In this document: positions 40,538 through 49,932 of the stretch, piece by piece
Numbering within the stretch: the stretch's first letter is position 1
How the letters are laid out: each line of letters begins with the position of its first letter
Origin: Candidatus Dadabacteria bacterium
GTDB lineage: Bacteria > Desulfobacterota_D > UBA1144 > Nemesobacterales > Nemesobacteraceae
Direction of reading: 5' to 3'
Length of the DNA stretch: 64,000 nucleotides
Assembly: GCA_028823955.1 (NCBI GenBank)
Contig: JAPPFE010000044.1
Coordinates: 1-64,000, forward strand
The notes under the pieces: model-generated
Told to the model about the DNA's origin: nothing
The model's database searches: none
The model's input: only the letters and a program-made list of their open reading frames with translations
Program-made: the position numbers and the translations under genes

Positions 40538-41998
40538 CTACACACGAGCGCCACGTGAAGCCAGAAAGCGGGGAAGTAAGCCTAGGTATTGATCGTGACA
40601 AATAGTGGCTCCGACTTTGACGTTTCCCAATTCGAAAGTTGGAAGCATGGTGTTCGGTTCCCAATCTGGCTTCTCGAAGGCAACTGCTTCCGCGGTGGAG
40701 TGTTTTGTGTATAAATGGCGACAAGAACCGTCGGGATCAATGCGAAGGAGGATTTGCCAGTCGGCTGAATCTCCTGCTAAATTGAAATTCTTTTCAACAG
40801 CACCTACTAACAATGGAGCATCTAGGTCTGATGCGAGTTTCAGCAACAGTTTGATACGTGTATTGTCAACTGAGGAGATGTAGCTTTCTGGAAAGAGTAC
40901 AAAATCGACGGTTTCACCAGCGAATGAGGCGAGGGTAGGTATGTCAGGTTCCTGGGCTCCTGCCCCGCTTGGTGGAACACCGTTTAAAGTTGTTGCGTTC
41001 ACTTTAGGAAAGACTAAAGCCACCCGTAGAGTGGAGTGCTCGGTAGCAAGCTGAGTGTCGGTCTTCTCCATCGCTTGACTGGACGGAGCACTGTCCTGAA
41101 ATGCGATATTCAAGAAACGCCTGCGGTCGTCGTTGCTATCGGGATCAAGTAAACACCATGCGAAATCGCGGGCGTACAGTCTTAAAGTTGGCAGAAAACC
41201 TTTGAGTGATGGGATAATATCTCGGAGGGTGTCATACCAAGCCCGTTGTTCGTCGCGGTAGGGTGGGTTGTTATCTTTTGCATTATGCTGTTCACACAGA
41301 GCGGTCCAGCGCGATCTGGAGAACCCTAGGGGGTTGGCATCTGGATATTTAGAAAGTGAGAGCTTCCGTAGTTTTGTAAAATGTTGACTTTCGTCAAACT
41401 CAACGATGAATCCAGGGTCGGGGACCCAGAAGTCACAAGGTGGCAAAGTTTTGGCTCTTACAAAGTTTTCGAACCCGAAGCCACGGTATCCTTCCAAGGC
41501 GGTAGCCACTTTCTGCAAAGCGTGAAAGATTGAAGTCTCCGAGTAAGAGGAAATACGTGTCGACCACTGGAATTTGTGTTCTCGCACGCATTCTCCGTAG
41601 ATTCGCTCCAGAATCTCGTGAACCCGTATTTTGCATTCAGGACACCGCTCGTCGGAGTGACGTATAAGTTTGCTTGTGGGTTCCGTCTCCATCTTTGGAT
41701 CAGACGGAAGTATGGATAGCTTAGTCTTATTCTGGCTACCACAAGTGCACTCGATAATATCAAATCCAAGAGATTCGAGAAATTTGTTGGACTCGGAGCC
41801 ACCTTCAAACTCATCTGACCGCAAGAATCGTCCGGTGGCTATCTTATGAGCCAATGCAATGGTGTATTTCGGAGGAAAGTGATCCCCGTCTTTTGCCAAA
41901 CAGTAATCCCTGCTTTTCCTCCGAGAGGGAACACCATCTCGTCTGATATGCTGAATGGCTTCTAAGATACAAGACTTCGTTATGAATGAAGGGATCAT
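40538..41998 (-). CDS. McrA-N-like head, Cys cluster, PD-(D/E)XK-like nuclease and truncated nitrilase
   Basis: 486 residues before a TAG. Residues 1-82 contain FPPKYTIALAHKIATGRF and EFEGGSESNKFLESLGF, resembling the N-terminal module of ScoMcrA-type modification-dependent restriction enzymes (recalled similarity). A Cys cluster follows (CTC at 84-86, CPEC at 119-122). Residues 180-210 look like a Vsr/DUF559-type nuclease core: PCDFWVPDPGFIVEFDESQH with D189, E200, D202 and H206. From 323 on a CN-hydrolase (nitrilase) domain shows its full triad: E371 in FPESYI, K432 in YTKHSTAEA and C467 in GATICHDQ. The domain is cut by TAG at codon 487, though the frame continues. ATG at 41998 is preferred over TTG at 42010. 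It lies in the defence island, reverse to doc. Domain calls are by eye. Confidence 0.6.
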   Translation of the reverse strand: MIPSFITKSCILEAIQHIRRDGVPSRRKSRDYCLAKDGDHFPPKYTIALAHKIATGRFLRSDEFEGGSESNKFLESLGFDIIECTCGSQNKTKLSILPSDPKMETEPTSKLIRHSDERCPECKIRVHEILERIYGECVREHKFQWSTRISSYSETSIFHALQKVATALEGYRGFGFENFVRAKTLPPCDFWVPDPGFIVEFDESQHFTKLRKLSLSKYPDANPLGFSRSRWTALCEQHNAKDNNPPYRDEQRAWYDTLRDIIPSLKGFLPTLRLYARDFAWCLLDPDSNDDRRRFLNIAFQDSAPSSQAMEKTDTQLATEHSTLRVALVFPKVNATTLNGVPPSGAGAQEPDIPTLASFAGETVDFVLFPESYISSVDNTRIKLLLKLASDLDAPLLVGAVEKNFNLAGDSADWQILLRIDPDGSCRHLYTKHSTAEAVAFEKPDWEPNTMLPTFELGNVKVGATICHDQYLGLLPRFLASRGARV

Positions 41999-42152
41999 GG
42001 TTTTTCTCAATTACACTTAGCGTACTGAATTTGCCTCGATTTTCTTTTCTTTTTTCAGTTTGGATATACTGTTATCCAACAGGTTTTAATTTCCTGAAGG
42101 TTCTTAGCAGCAAAACCGACCTTTCTTGAAGTCTCCGGCATTTTTTTGCTAG

Positions 42153-45100
42153 ATGAAGCTAATTTATCATCCTAAACAATCCACTTTCAAAAATCTTTTC
42201 AAAAAATACGGGCTTAACCCAAGTGATGAGACAATCCTTTTCCTTCTCCCCGGCGTCTCGGTTGTGCAGGAAATAGAAGATTATTACTCTGGCGAGGGGG
42301 TATGGGGAAAAAACCTGCTTACGTTCAATGAACTTTCGGATTTTGTAAACGAGGCGTCTCCGAACCTAAAAAAGAAAAGGATATCAAGGACTCAGGCCCT
42401 ATCTGTAACCAGGAAAGCAGCGGAATCAGTCTCGGGAGACCTTGAGATCTTCAAGGAATTTTCGAAGAATCGGGATTTTCTTGACTCCGTAGCTTCCATT
42501 GTTTCAAAACTGAAACAAACCAAAGTTTCTGTAAAGGAACTTGTCGGGTCTCCCAAGAGAATCAAGGCTCGGAGCTTGCGGAAAAAACTCTCGGATATAG
42601 GGCTTGTCTACGAAAAATACGAAGCGCTTGTCGCCGAGAGAGACTTTCTTGATGATGCGGATTCTGCCCGTGTCGTTTCAGAAGAGTTAGAGAGGGAAGG
42701 GCTTACCCCGTTTTTCCCATCCGCGAAAAAGCTTGTTATTTTTGGATTTTCCGATTTTACGATTTGTGAGCTTGATGTGATAAAGAGCCTTTCCTCGGCG
42801 GTTTCAGGAACCTTCTTTTTCGTAAGCGACTTCGGCGAGCTGGATGAATACAGAAGCTATTTTCTGGAAAAGCTTCGCGAAGCTTCCATAGTTTATGAAG
42901 AAAATTCCGCAGTGACAGATGAAGTCCTCGAAGCTAAGACTCAAAGCGAGTTCGGTGAGTTTCGGGACTCTCACGATGAAATTGAGTACGTCTCAAGGAA
43001 GATTAAAAAGCTCATTGTGGATGAGGAGTGTAAAGCCTCCGATTTTAAGGTTCTTGTCAGGTCATCGCAGAAACGCGGGCGCTCCATAGCCAATATATTC
43101 GAGAAAAACGGAGTTGCGGTCGACCTCAGAAACTCCGGGACCTTGGCCGGGAGCGTATACGGGCGCCTTGCGGGTGATATCCTTCGCCTCAAATCAGGCA
43201 ATTTTCACAGAAACGACCTGATCGGACTTCTTTGCAACCCGCTTTTTGCCCTCTATCTGGGAGAGTCTGAGTTCTCGCAGCGCAGCGCCAATCTCGTAAA
43301 GGAGATTTCCTCCGCAAGCGTTTCCTCCGAAGACAGGAAATACAGGACCGTAAGCGGTATCTCGGGTTGGAAGAGGATCCTGGAACACATAGTGGAACGG
43401 GATGCCCAGCTGTCCGCGGTCGCCCATGATATAGGCTCGGCACTTGATTCGGTATCGTCAAAGTTCGGAAAAAGAACTTTTGCCGCGATGACTTCTGATC
43501 TGAGAAAGATTTTTTCAGAACTCAGGGTTTCTGAGAGTTCGGCACTGCTTATAGAGAGAAATCAAACCACCAGGGAGTGTTTCGATGAATTTTTCTCTTT
43601 TCTGAGGGAGCTTTCCTTTTCTTACGGAGAGTTCGATTTCCGGGTTTCAGACCCCGGAGAGTATCTTCTTTTTCTGGATGAGTTCATGGGAGAGAGAACG
43701 GTTCTCTATAAAACTCCCTGCGATGGCGATTCGGAAAGGGTGAGCGTTACTGATTTCTCCGTAGCCCGCGGAATAAACCCGAAGTTTCTTTTTCTGGCCG
43801 GTCTTTCGGATACTTGTTTTCCTTCGCCTCTTCCTGCGGATCCCGTGCTCAAGCCCAGGGAGAAGGCGGAAATAAACCGGGCGCTTAAAAAAAAGGTGTT
43901 TGATGAGGAAGGTCTTCATTATGAAAAGGAAAAACATCTTTTCTCCACCCTTAGCACTGCCTCTTCTGAGAAGGTCTTTCTTTCCTGCTTCCGCTACGAC
44001 CAGAAATCAAGGGATGTAATCCGCTCTGACTTTCTTGAGGAAATGGGGATCTCTCCTCCGGCGCGGCGCTCTGAAAACTTCTCGGAACCTGGAGAGATAT
44101 TCTCTAGGGAAGATGTCTTGTTTTACTGTTTTTCACCTTCGAGGATACCGGATGTCGACCCTAAGATCGCCGAGGTCATAAGAGAGCACTACGGTTCGGA
44201 TATGGTTGGTTATCTCTCGGGTGGTATTTCCGCCGAGAGAAAAAGACTTGATCTTGAGGGGAATTATACGAATTTCGAAGGGGTTCTCCGTAACGCCCCT
44301 CCGTACCCGGACACTTTTTCACCCACAAAGCTCGAAACCTACGGGACATGTCCCTTCATGTATTTTTCGAAGGAAACGCTGAAACTGGATGTGGTCGGGG
44401 ATCCCGACGAACAGAAGGCCTCGCAGCTTGACCTTGGCTCACTTGCCCACGAGATCCTCAAGGAGTTCATGGAGACAGTTTTCGCCGATGGCTCCGACTG
44501 GCCAGAAGCGAGCCGTATTGCGGAGGTCTATGAGAAACTCAGAAGGAAGTACGAAACGAAGCCCGGGATTTTCTCCCATCTCCCAAAGAATGTAGCGGAG
44601 ATTGGAAAGAAAAGGTTTTTTGACTGCATTTTACCGAACTTCATCACCGATGAGATTCAAAGAATCGGAAAGGATGAATTCATCCCCTGGGTTTTCGAAC
44701 AAAAAGTCAATTTTCGCATCGGGAATGCAGAAATCAGTGGAAAAGTGGACAGGGTAGATGTCCACAGAGACGACAAGAAGAAAACCGCGGTTATCGATTA
44801 CAAGATCGGAAGCGTAAAAGGGAGAAAATATTTTGATTTTGAGAATCTGCAGCTTCCCCTTTACCTAAAGGCGCTGTTTGATGAAGGGGCTGCTCCCTCC
44901 AGGGGATCTTATCTTTCAATCGGAAGACCGGGAGAAAGCGTTTCTTCCAAAGACCCTTATCTTGATGAAGCGGCTTCGCTTGCGGAGTACTACGTGGAGA
45001 ACATAAAGAAAGGGTTTTTTCCTCCCTATGTGGGGAAAAAAGAGAAGAACCAGGAAGCCCACTACCTCGAGATGTCCAAGGGTCGTCCCTGTTCTTACTG

Positions 45101-45167
45101 TGATTACGCTGACCTTTGCAGGGTAAAAGACGGGGTGGTAAGGAGAACCGGGCATTCGCGAGGATAA
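42153..45167 (+). CDS. addB: AddB-type helicase-nuclease subunit with Fe-S nuclease domain
   Basis: Subunit of the double-strand-break resection complex that replaces RecBCD in many bacteria. The 1004-residue product is weakly conserved in its N-terminal half. It lacks a Walker A motif, as is normal for the non-motor arm of several AddB-like proteins. The C-terminal RecB-like nuclease is clear: SGKVDRVDVH, then VIDYKIGSVKG and QLPLYLKAL. Four Cys typical of the AddB iron-sulfur staple are present at C733 (TCPFMYF) and C980, C983 and C989 (CSYCDYADLC). It is followed by addA after 3 bases. Composition resembles the core genes, so it is probably not part of the island. Confidence 0.85.
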   Translation: MKLIYHPKQSTFKNLFKKYGLNPSDETILFLLPGVSVVQEIEDYYSGEGVWGKNLLTFNELSDFVNEASPNLKKKRISRTQALSVTRKAAESVSGDLEIFKEFSKNRDFLDSVASIVSKLKQTKVSVKELVGSPKRIKARSLRKKLSDIGLVYEKYEALVAERDFLDDADSARVVSEELEREGLTPFFPSAKKLVIFGFSDFTICELDVIKSLSSAVSGTFFFVSDFGELDEYRSYFLEKLREASIVYEENSAVTDEVLEAKTQSEFGEFRDSHDEIEYVSRKIKKLIVDEECKASDFKVLVRSSQKRGRSIANIFEKNGVAVDLRNSGTLAGSVYGRLAGDILRLKSGNFHRNDLIGLLCNPLFALYLGESEFSQRSANLVKEISSASVSSEDRKYRTVSGISGWKRILEHIVERDAQLSAVAHDIGSALDSVSSKFGKRTFAAMTSDLRKIFSELRVSESSALLIERNQTTRECFDEFFSFLRELSFSYGEFDFRVSDPGEYLLFLDEFMGERTVLYKTPCDGDSERVSVTDFSVARGINPKFLFLAGLSDTCFPSPLPADPVLKPREKAEINRALKKKVFDEEGLHYEKEKHLFSTLSTASSEKVFLSCFRYDQKSRDVIRSDFLEEMGISPPARRSENFSEPGEIFSREDVLFYCFSPSRIPDVDPKIAEVIREHYGSDMVGYLSGGISAERKRLDLEGNYTNFEGVLRNAPPYPDTFSPTKLETYGTCPFMYFSKETLKLDVVGDPDEQKASQLDLGSLAHEILKEFMETVFADGSDWPEASRIAEVYEKLRRKYETKPGIFSHLPKNVAEIGKKRFFDCILPNFITDEIQRIGKDEFIPWVFEQKVNFRIGNAEISGKVDRVDVHRDDKKKTAVIDYKIGSVKGRKYFDFENLQLPLYLKALFDEGAAPSRGSYLSIGRPGESVSSKDPYLDEAASLAEYYVENIKKGFFPPYVGKKEKNQEAHYLEMSKGRPCSYCDYADLCRVKDGVVRRTGHSRG

Positions 45168-45170
45168 GCC

Positions 45171-48100
45171 ATGGAGAAAGTTTCCAACTTCTTAGATCTT
45201 AACGAAGAGCAGTCCCTGATACTTCGCCCGGCAAGAAAAGTGGCGGTCAGGGCGGGGGCGGGTTCGGGAAAGACAAGAGCCATAATAGCTAGGTATCTGG
45301 GGATTCTGGAGGGGGGAGAAGCGGATATTCCTCAAATTGTGGCCGTTACCTTTACGGAAAACGCCGCTGCAGAACTGAAATCCAGAATAAGTTCCGAGAT
45401 TACGAAGTATATCGAGGATTACGGCCACAGAGGAAATATAGCCGAGGGGTGGCGCAGGAAGTTTTTCTCCGCTCCCATAGGAACTATCCACAGTTTCTGT
45501 TCAGGGATACTGAGAGAAAACGTCTTTGATTCGGGGCTCCCGCTTAATTTCTCCGTGATTGAAGGTTCCGAGGAGAATGCTTTTTACGAACAAAATATCG
45601 GCAAGTTTCTTCTCATGAAGATCGAGGAGGGCGACCCTAGGCTCCAGAGACTTCTCGAGATGGAATCTTATGATTATGCCCAGATTATGAAGATCATGGC
45701 GATGATACTGAAAGAAGCGGCAAGGCTCCATCTGATCCCTCCTTTTTCCTATTACGGAGAGAACCCCGGCCCCAAAAACCCCGATTCAGAAGCGCTTGAA
45801 TCCATGGATGAAAATCTTCACATGAGGATTGGGGACTATATTTCCGTTCTTTCGTCCCAATCCAAAAGGAGAAAGCAGGTTCTGCAGGATCTAAGCGGGA
45901 AAATAGACATGACTCTGGGCCTTGACCGGAATATTCGCTACCTGAGGGCCGTTTATGAAGAGGCAAAAAAGGAGATGACGAAGTCTGAGGTTGAGCAGTC
46001 GAGGCTTGCGCTTGTTGATGCGGTCTTTTCAGTAATGGGACATTACGATTCGGAAATCAACTCTATCTATCTTGATTTATCCGGCGACGCGTATCGTTTT
46101 CTGAGAGAGAGGAAGATCCTTGAGGAGAAAATAGAGTATGAGGACATGATACGTCTCACAATTGAACTCCTCGAGAAAAATCCTGAAATATTAGGCTATT
46201 ACAGGAATTTCCTAAAGTTTATTATAGTTGATGAATTCCAGGATACCGATTCCCTTCAGCTCAGGTTGATGAATCTTCTCACCGACGGTGACTCTGGAGG
46301 CAGTCTTGTTGTAGTCGGTGACGTGAACCAGTCCGTTTACGGTTTCAGGGGAGCCGAGCCAGAGACGTTCGGGAAGATACTTCAGACTGGGGATTTCGAG
46401 AAAATATCCTTTGCGGCCAACTACCGCTCCAGCGGCAGTCTCATAGATTTTTTCAATGTTTTTTTCGCCGGCAGCTTCCCCGAAGGATATTACGAAAAGA
46501 TGACAGTTCCCATTTCGCGGCCCGATCCCGGTATTTCGGTGGAAATAATCGCTTGTGAAGGTGCGAAGGCTGACGAGTCGATCGAACTTGAAGCCCGTGC
46601 CGTGGCGTCAAGGATAAAACAGATACGGAAGGAATCCTCAGAAGAAATTGCTCTTCTGTTCAGAAGGTCTTCAAACGTCTCCGTATACGAAAAAGCGCTT
46701 GCGAAGGAAGGGATAAGGTTTCAGTCCCGTATTGGGCGCGGTTTCTACGACCTTCCCGAGGTAAGGGACGCTATGTGCATGCTCACATACTTTCTTGACC
46801 CTCAGGATCTATTGGCTCGGGCCTCGGTGCTCAGATCTCCTTACTTCGGAGCGTCGGATGACGAGCTTTTCTCCCATTTCCGGGGAGAGGGAAGAGAAAA
46901 CGGCTCCCGAGTCGGGCAATATATTCGTTTTCTTGATGAAAAGAGAAGGGAATACGTTAACGGAGATGCCTTCAGGGCGGTCGATTTCGCTGTAAACGGG
47001 CTTGGCTATTCCTCAGCAGTTCTGGGGCTTCCGGATGGAAAGGCCAAGTATCTGAACCTGAAGAAGGTTCTCCTGATGACAGAAAATCTGGTCTCGCACA
47101 AGGGGTACGGGCTTCGGCAAGTGGTTGAGCACTTTGATTCCATGCGTCGAACTTACGAAGAAGAGCAGGTCTTTGAGGAAATAAACGACAGCGGGGTAGT
47201 GAAACTCTTGACGGTTCACGGGGCGAAAGGGCTTGAATTTCATACCGTTTTTCTCTGCAATACTAACTACAGAAAGGTGACGCCGTCTGAAAGGGTGATG
47301 GCCGATATCAAAAAAGGTTTTGTAGTCAGATACCCGGCTTCCTCTTCGGATAATTGGGAGGACCTTAAATCCCGCGTTGAGAAAAAAGAGGCCTGGGAAG
47401 AGAGAAGGGCGCTCTATGTGGCCATGACCCGGGCCGAGGAAAGACTTTTCATATGTTTCAGCGGACGCCGTCTGGCCAAAGAGGAGCGGATACAGGTGGA
47501 AAAAGGAAGCTTCGCCGAGCTCATTGATTCAAGACTTTCCCTCTCTTCCCGGTGTCTTGAAATGCCGAAAGGGTTTACAGACGATACTTGGGGAATTTCT
47601 TTTCCGGGCTTCTACGAGGGGGGAACTTCAAAAGGACCCGACTCCCCGGATACTTCCTCCTTGGGAACGGAAGTTCCTCTGCAACTTAAATACATGGAAC
47701 CCACATACGGCAGGGAGGATAAGCCAAAGCGGGCGGAGATCTCCCCGCTTCCAGACCTGTTTTCTCCTACTGACCGCTTAAAGGATCCGGAGAGAGTGGG
47801 AAGCATAATGCACAGGTTCCTTGAGGTTTGGGATTTCAGGGAGGAAACGGCCGAGAAAGAGATTGAGTTCGTTCTGGGGGAATTTCTCGTTTCAAACCCG
47901 AATATGAAGGAACTGCTGCTGGAACTTTCCTCGAATTTTCTAGAGTCCGAGCTCTTTTCCTTTATAGGCGAGGCTCGGGAAATCAGAAGAGAGCTTAAAT
48001 TTGTCTTTGATCCCGGTAAGGGTGCTTCGAAAAGGGGCAGAATAGACCTTCTGACGGAAGAGGATGGGGGAATGCGTCTTTTTGATTATAAGTACAGAAA

Positions 48101-48239
48101 ATCGATGAATGAAGACACCCGTGAGGCTTACGAAGAGCAGATGGACGGTTACTGCGAAGCCATACGCTCAAGATTCGAAAAACCACTGCTTTCGCGCCAC
48201 ATAGTTCTTATCCCGCAGGTTGAGCTTGTCTCCATATAA
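45171..48239 (+). CDS. addA: AddA-type UvrD-like helicase/nuclease subunit
   Basis: Motor subunit of the AddAB complex. The 1022 residues show SF1A motifs: Walker A RAGAGSGKT (about 24-32), VTFTENAAAELKSRI, IVDEFQDTD, VVGDVNQSVYGFRGA, FAANYRSS, LLTVHGAKGLEFHTV and YVAMTRAEERL. The C-terminal RecB-type nuclease is RGRIDLLTEEDGGMRLFDYKYRK. Both arms of the complex therefore keep a nuclease, as in B. subtilis AddAB. GAGG precedes the ATG within the addB end. The complex degrades or recombines broken ends and complements restriction of phage DNA. Confidence 0.92.
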   Translation: MEKVSNFLDLNEEQSLILRPARKVAVRAGAGSGKTRAIIARYLGILEGGEADIPQIVAVTFTENAAAELKSRISSEITKYIEDYGHRGNIAEGWRRKFFSAPIGTIHSFCSGILRENVFDSGLPLNFSVIEGSEENAFYEQNIGKFLLMKIEEGDPRLQRLLEMESYDYAQIMKIMAMILKEAARLHLIPPFSYYGENPGPKNPDSEALESMDENLHMRIGDYISVLSSQSKRRKQVLQDLSGKIDMTLGLDRNIRYLRAVYEEAKKEMTKSEVEQSRLALVDAVFSVMGHYDSEINSIYLDLSGDAYRFLRERKILEEKIEYEDMIRLTIELLEKNPEILGYYRNFLKFIIVDEFQDTDSLQLRLMNLLTDGDSGGSLVVVGDVNQSVYGFRGAEPETFGKILQTGDFEKISFAANYRSSGSLIDFFNVFFAGSFPEGYYEKMTVPISRPDPGISVEIIACEGAKADESIELEARAVASRIKQIRKESSEEIALLFRRSSNVSVYEKALAKEGIRFQSRIGRGFYDLPEVRDAMCMLTYFLDPQDLLARASVLRSPYFGASDDELFSHFRGEGRENGSRVGQYIRFLDEKRREYVNGDAFRAVDFAVNGLGYSSAVLGLPDGKAKYLNLKKVLLMTENLVSHKGYGLRQVVEHFDSMRRTYEEEQVFEEINDSGVVKLLTVHGAKGLEFHTVFLCNTNYRKVTPSERVMADIKKGFVVRYPASSSDNWEDLKSRVEKKEAWEERRALYVAMTRAEERLFICFSGRRLAKEERIQVEKGSFAELIDSRLSLSSRCLEMPKGFTDDTWGISFPGFYEGGTSKGPDSPDTSSLGTEVPLQLKYMEPTYGREDKPKRAEISPLPDLFSPTDRLKDPERVGSIMHRFLEVWDFREETAEKEIEFVLGEFLVSNPNMKELLLELSSNFLESELFSFIGEAREIRRELKFVFDPGKGASKRGRIDLLTEEDGGMRLFDYKYRKSMNEDTREAYEEQMDGYCEAIRSRFEKPLLSRHIVLIPQVELVSI

Positions 48240-48246
48240 AAGTCCC

Positions 48247-48939
48247 ATGGAAAAGACGGTTGTTATAATCCCTGCCTTAAACGAAGAGCGCTCCATAGGA
48301 CAGGTAATTGCGGATATTCCCCAGGACCTCGTTACGGAGATAGTGGTCGTTAACAATGGTTCGACCGACTCCACGGCGAGCGTTGCCTCGGGCTGCGGAG
48401 CTACGGTCATAGACGAAGAGAGAAGAGGGTACGGGCAGGCTTGCCTTGCGGGGATAGATTACATTAAGAACTCTTCGTATCCTCCTGATATTATAGTGTT
48501 TCTGGATGGAGATTATTCTGATTATCCGGGAGAAATGAAAACCCTCATTTCACCGATAACCGAGGGCGGATATGATCTCGTCATAGGGTCAAGAACCATC
48601 GGTGAAAGACAGAGGGGGGCGCTTTTGCCTCAGGCCCTTGTGGGCAACTATGTGGCGACCAGGCTTATAAAGCTGTTTTACGGAGTGAGCTTTACCGACC
48701 TTGGTCCCTTCAGGGCCATAAGATACGACAAGCTCCTTTCTCTCGGCATGAGAGACAGGACTTTCGGATGGACGGTTGAGATGCAGGTGAAGGCCGCCAA
48801 GAAAGGGCTTCGCTGCACAGAGGTTCCGGTGAGTTACAGGAAGAGAATAGGAACTTCAAAGGTAACCGGAACAATCACGGGAAGCTTTATGGCCGGGGTG
48901 AAGATCATCTGGGTGATATTCAGGCAGCTTTTTTCGTAA
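48247..48939 (+). CDS. Family 2 glycosyltransferase (DPM1/DPG synthase-like)
   Basis: A 230-residue GT-A fold enzyme with VVIIPALNEERSIGQVI, VVVNNGSTDST, the metal-binding FLDGDYSDYP and the GSRTIG segment. The GPFRAIRYDKLLSLGM and TEVPVSYRKRIGTSKVTG portions are typical of polyprenyl-phosphate glycosyltransferases such as dolichyl-phosphate mannose or glucose synthases. There is no large membrane anchor. ATG at 48247 is chosen because the nucleotide-binding strand starts right after it; a TTG at 48220 inside addA is possible. The acceptor lipid and sugar are unknown. Confidence 0.85.
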   Translation: MEKTVVIIPALNEERSIGQVIADIPQDLVTEIVVVNNGSTDSTASVASGCGATVIDEERRGYGQACLAGIDYIKNSSYPPDIIVFLDGDYSDYPGEMKTLISPITEGGYDLVIGSRTIGERQRGALLPQALVGNYVATRLIKLFYGVSFTDLGPFRAIRYDKLLSLGMRDRTFGWTVEMQVKAAKKGLRCTEVPVSYRKRIGTSKVTGTITGSFMAGVKIIWVIFRQLFS

Positions 48940-48954
48940 GGTTTCTTGCTGGCG

Positions 48955-49028
48955 CGTCCCCGGCAGGATTCGAACCTGCGGCCTCAGGATTAGGAATCCT
49001 GCGCTCTATCCAACTGAGCTACGGGGAC
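48955..49028 (-). tRNA. tRNA-Arg (anticodon CCT)
   Basis: The minus strand begins GTCCCCGTAGCTCAGTTGG and closes with a perfect 7-bp acceptor stem (GTCCCCG/CGGGGAC). The anticodon arm has stem CAGGA/TCCTG and loop TTCCTAA, giving anticodon CCT for AGG. The T-arm reads GCAGGTTCGAATCCTGC. The 74-nt gene does not encode CCA; the discriminator base is G. Confidence 0.95.
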
Positions 49029-49067
49029 ACAGAAGGGGAAATGAGTCTACCCGCTTGGGTTTCCGCT

Positions 49068-49883
49068 TCAAGGGAAAGGGAAACCGAATCTTATCTCGAA
49101 GACCTCGGACCAGTTCTTTCCGGTGATAAGGAAAGTGCGGGAGTAGGGTTTCCAGGCGATTCCGTTCAGCACTCCCGCTTTGTCCGGAAAGCTCAGCCTT
49201 TCTCTGAGTTCCCCCAAGTTTATCCGTCTCTCCACCATGCCGCTGTAGGAATCTACAACCACTATATCGTCCGAGTTCCATATGTTGCAGTAGATTTTTC
49301 CCTCCACGTATTCAAGCTCGTTAAGCATGGTAACTGCCGACCCATTCTCCTTTACGCTTAAGACTTTCGTTATCCCGAAGTTCCTGGGGGAAAGAAAATA
49401 CAGTTTTTCGGTCCCGTCGCTCATTATGAGTTGAGTTCCGTCGTCAGTAAGTCCCCAGCCTTCGGTGAAATAGGTAAACGACCCTTTCTGCTGCAGGCTC
49501 TCCTTGTCGTATATGAGGCCCTGCCTGGATTTCCAGGTGAGCTGGTATATGCTGTCGCCTATTATGGTAAGACCTTCGCCGAAAAACCTTGCAGGAAGGT
49601 ACACCCTAGCAAGCACCGCTCCCGTGAACGGGTTGATTTTTCTAAGAGATGAGCTTCCGTAAAGCCCGGTACTTTCATAAAGGAACCCGTCTCTGTAGAC
49701 AAATCCCTGAGTGAAAGCGGTCGGGTCGTGGGGGAAAGAATAAAGCACATTGAAGGCGGTCCCGCCGGGATAATACCCCGTGTTTTCCGTCGTGAGACAT
49801 GAGGAAAGAATAAGGAGAAAGAGGCAGACAAGACCTGCCATGGCCGCAAGAGGATTTATTCTTTTATGATACTGTTTCCGCAT
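49068..49883 (-). CDS. Glutaminyl-peptide cyclotransferase, lipoprotein
   Basis: Converts N-terminal Gln of peptides to pyroglutamate. The 271-residue product has the glutamine-cyclotransferase signature YSFPHDPTAFTQGFVYRDG with YESTGLYGSSSLR, then five-bladed propeller repeats (WGLTDDGTQLIMSDGTEKLYF, LNELEYVEGKIYCNIW). It has a lipoprotein signal ending LILSSC. The open frame extends 32 codons upstream to 49979, but the ATG at 49881-49883 starts a proper signal peptide (MRKQYHKR...), and the extra stretch overlaps the promoter of the opposite operon. Confidence 0.9.
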   Translation of the reverse strand: MRKQYHKRINPLAAMAGLVCLFLLILSSCLTTENTGYYPGGTAFNVLYSFPHDPTAFTQGFVYRDGFLYESTGLYGSSSLRKINPFTGAVLARVYLPARFFGEGLTIIGDSIYQLTWKSRQGLIYDKESLQQKGSFTYFTEGWGLTDDGTQLIMSDGTEKLYFLSPRNFGITKVLSVKENGSAVTMLNELEYVEGKIYCNIWNSDDIVVVDSYSGMVERRINLGELRERLSFPDKAGVLNGIAWKPYSRTFLITGKNWSEVFEIRFGFPFP

Positions 49884-49932
49884 AGGGCTTATTCTAAGCC
49901 ATAAATATCTCTTTAGAAACCCCGCTCTTTTC

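Noticed and set aside
42153-48239. addB-addA as part of the defence island
   Set aside because: Codon and base composition match the core genes and both subunits look like ordinary housekeeping recombination proteins. The lack of Walker A in AddB is common and not a defect.
48955-49028. tRNA-Arg(CCT) as an integration site for the defence island
   Set aside because: The tRNA lies 7 kb beyond the island's right edge with addAB and a core-like glycosyltransferase between, and I found no repeated 3' tRNA end near 30.3 or 42.0 kb.
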